From: an uncultured Tenacibaculum sp.
GTDB taxonomy: Bacteria > Bacteroidota > Bacteroidia > Flavobacteriales > Flavobacteriaceae
Direction of reading: 5' to 3'
DNA: 35,447 nt
Assembly (NCBI GenBank): GCA_947504185.1
Contig: CANNGJ010000029.1
Span: 1 to 35,447, forward strand
The translations under genes and the position numbers were made by a program. Shown piece after piece: positions 35,407 to 35,447 of this stretch (positions are counted from its first letter, which is position 1; the number at the start of each line of letters is the position of its first letter). The notes beneath the pieces are model-generated. The model was given only the letters and a program-made list of their open reading frames with translations, was not told the origin of the DNA and did not search any database.

Positions 35407-35447
35407 ATGTTTCAAAATGGTCTAAATTGCCTTGACAATCAACAACA

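Overview
The window is AT-rich (about one third GC by eye) chromosomal DNA from a marine-type member of Bacteroidota, most likely Flavobacteriaceae of the Tenacibaculum/Polaribacter kind. The support is: a type IX secretion (T9SS) sorting domain, SusC-style TonB-dependent receptors with an N-terminal carboxypeptidase-regulatory-like domain, TAnnTTTG promoter boxes instead of sigma-70 -10 boxes, almost no Shine-Dalgarno sequences, a short AtpC, and an atpDC pair apart from the other ATP synthase genes. The genus is inferred, not shown.

Layout. (1) 1-1218: 3' end of a large cysteine-rich T9SS adhesin, then a 28-bp-arm inverted repeat shared as terminator with a convergent tandem universal stress protein gene. 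(2) 2295-7074: rimP-nusA-infB, led by a short hairpin plus U-run that looks like an attenuator. (3) 7350-8837: a lipoprotein M43 zinc metalloprotease and a small lipoprotein. (4) 8886-12986 (minus): a 938-residue TonB-dependent receptor with a beta-helix-like lipoprotein. (5) 13096-20214: a metal-uptake locus. A 781-residue receptor is divergent from an operon of a DtxR/MntR-type regulator, TroA-like metal-binding lipoprotein, ABC ATPase and two permeases. A 16-bp-arm palindrome lies between the two promoters. Both permeases carry a C-terminal winged-helix-like extension. (6) 20267-24629: a RecB/AddA-like helicase-nuclease and kbl. (7) 24647-26107: an OmpA/TSP3 porin-like protein with two tandem consensus promoters. 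(8) 26282-28502: atpD-atpC and tatA. (9) 28503-31516 (minus): an O-methyltransferase, and a four-gene operon of NTF2-like protein, PD40 propeller protein, ECF sigma factor and zinc-type anti-sigma-like protein. (10) 31684-33689: panB, a small membrane protein and a D-2-hydroxyacid dehydrogenase, followed by a degenerate palindromic intergenic repeat. (11) 33787-35336: DUF1801, VOC, TM2 and a helical repeat protein.

How it fits together. Most of the window is core metabolism and information processing. The best candidate for a less-described system is the metal locus: an outer-membrane receptor and inner-membrane importer share one operator, and each permease ends in a DNA-binding-like domain. 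Second is the sigma/anti-sigma operon, whose first two genes encode exported proteins. No tRNA, rRNA, CRISPR array, insertion sequence, phage gene or recognised defence system was seen.
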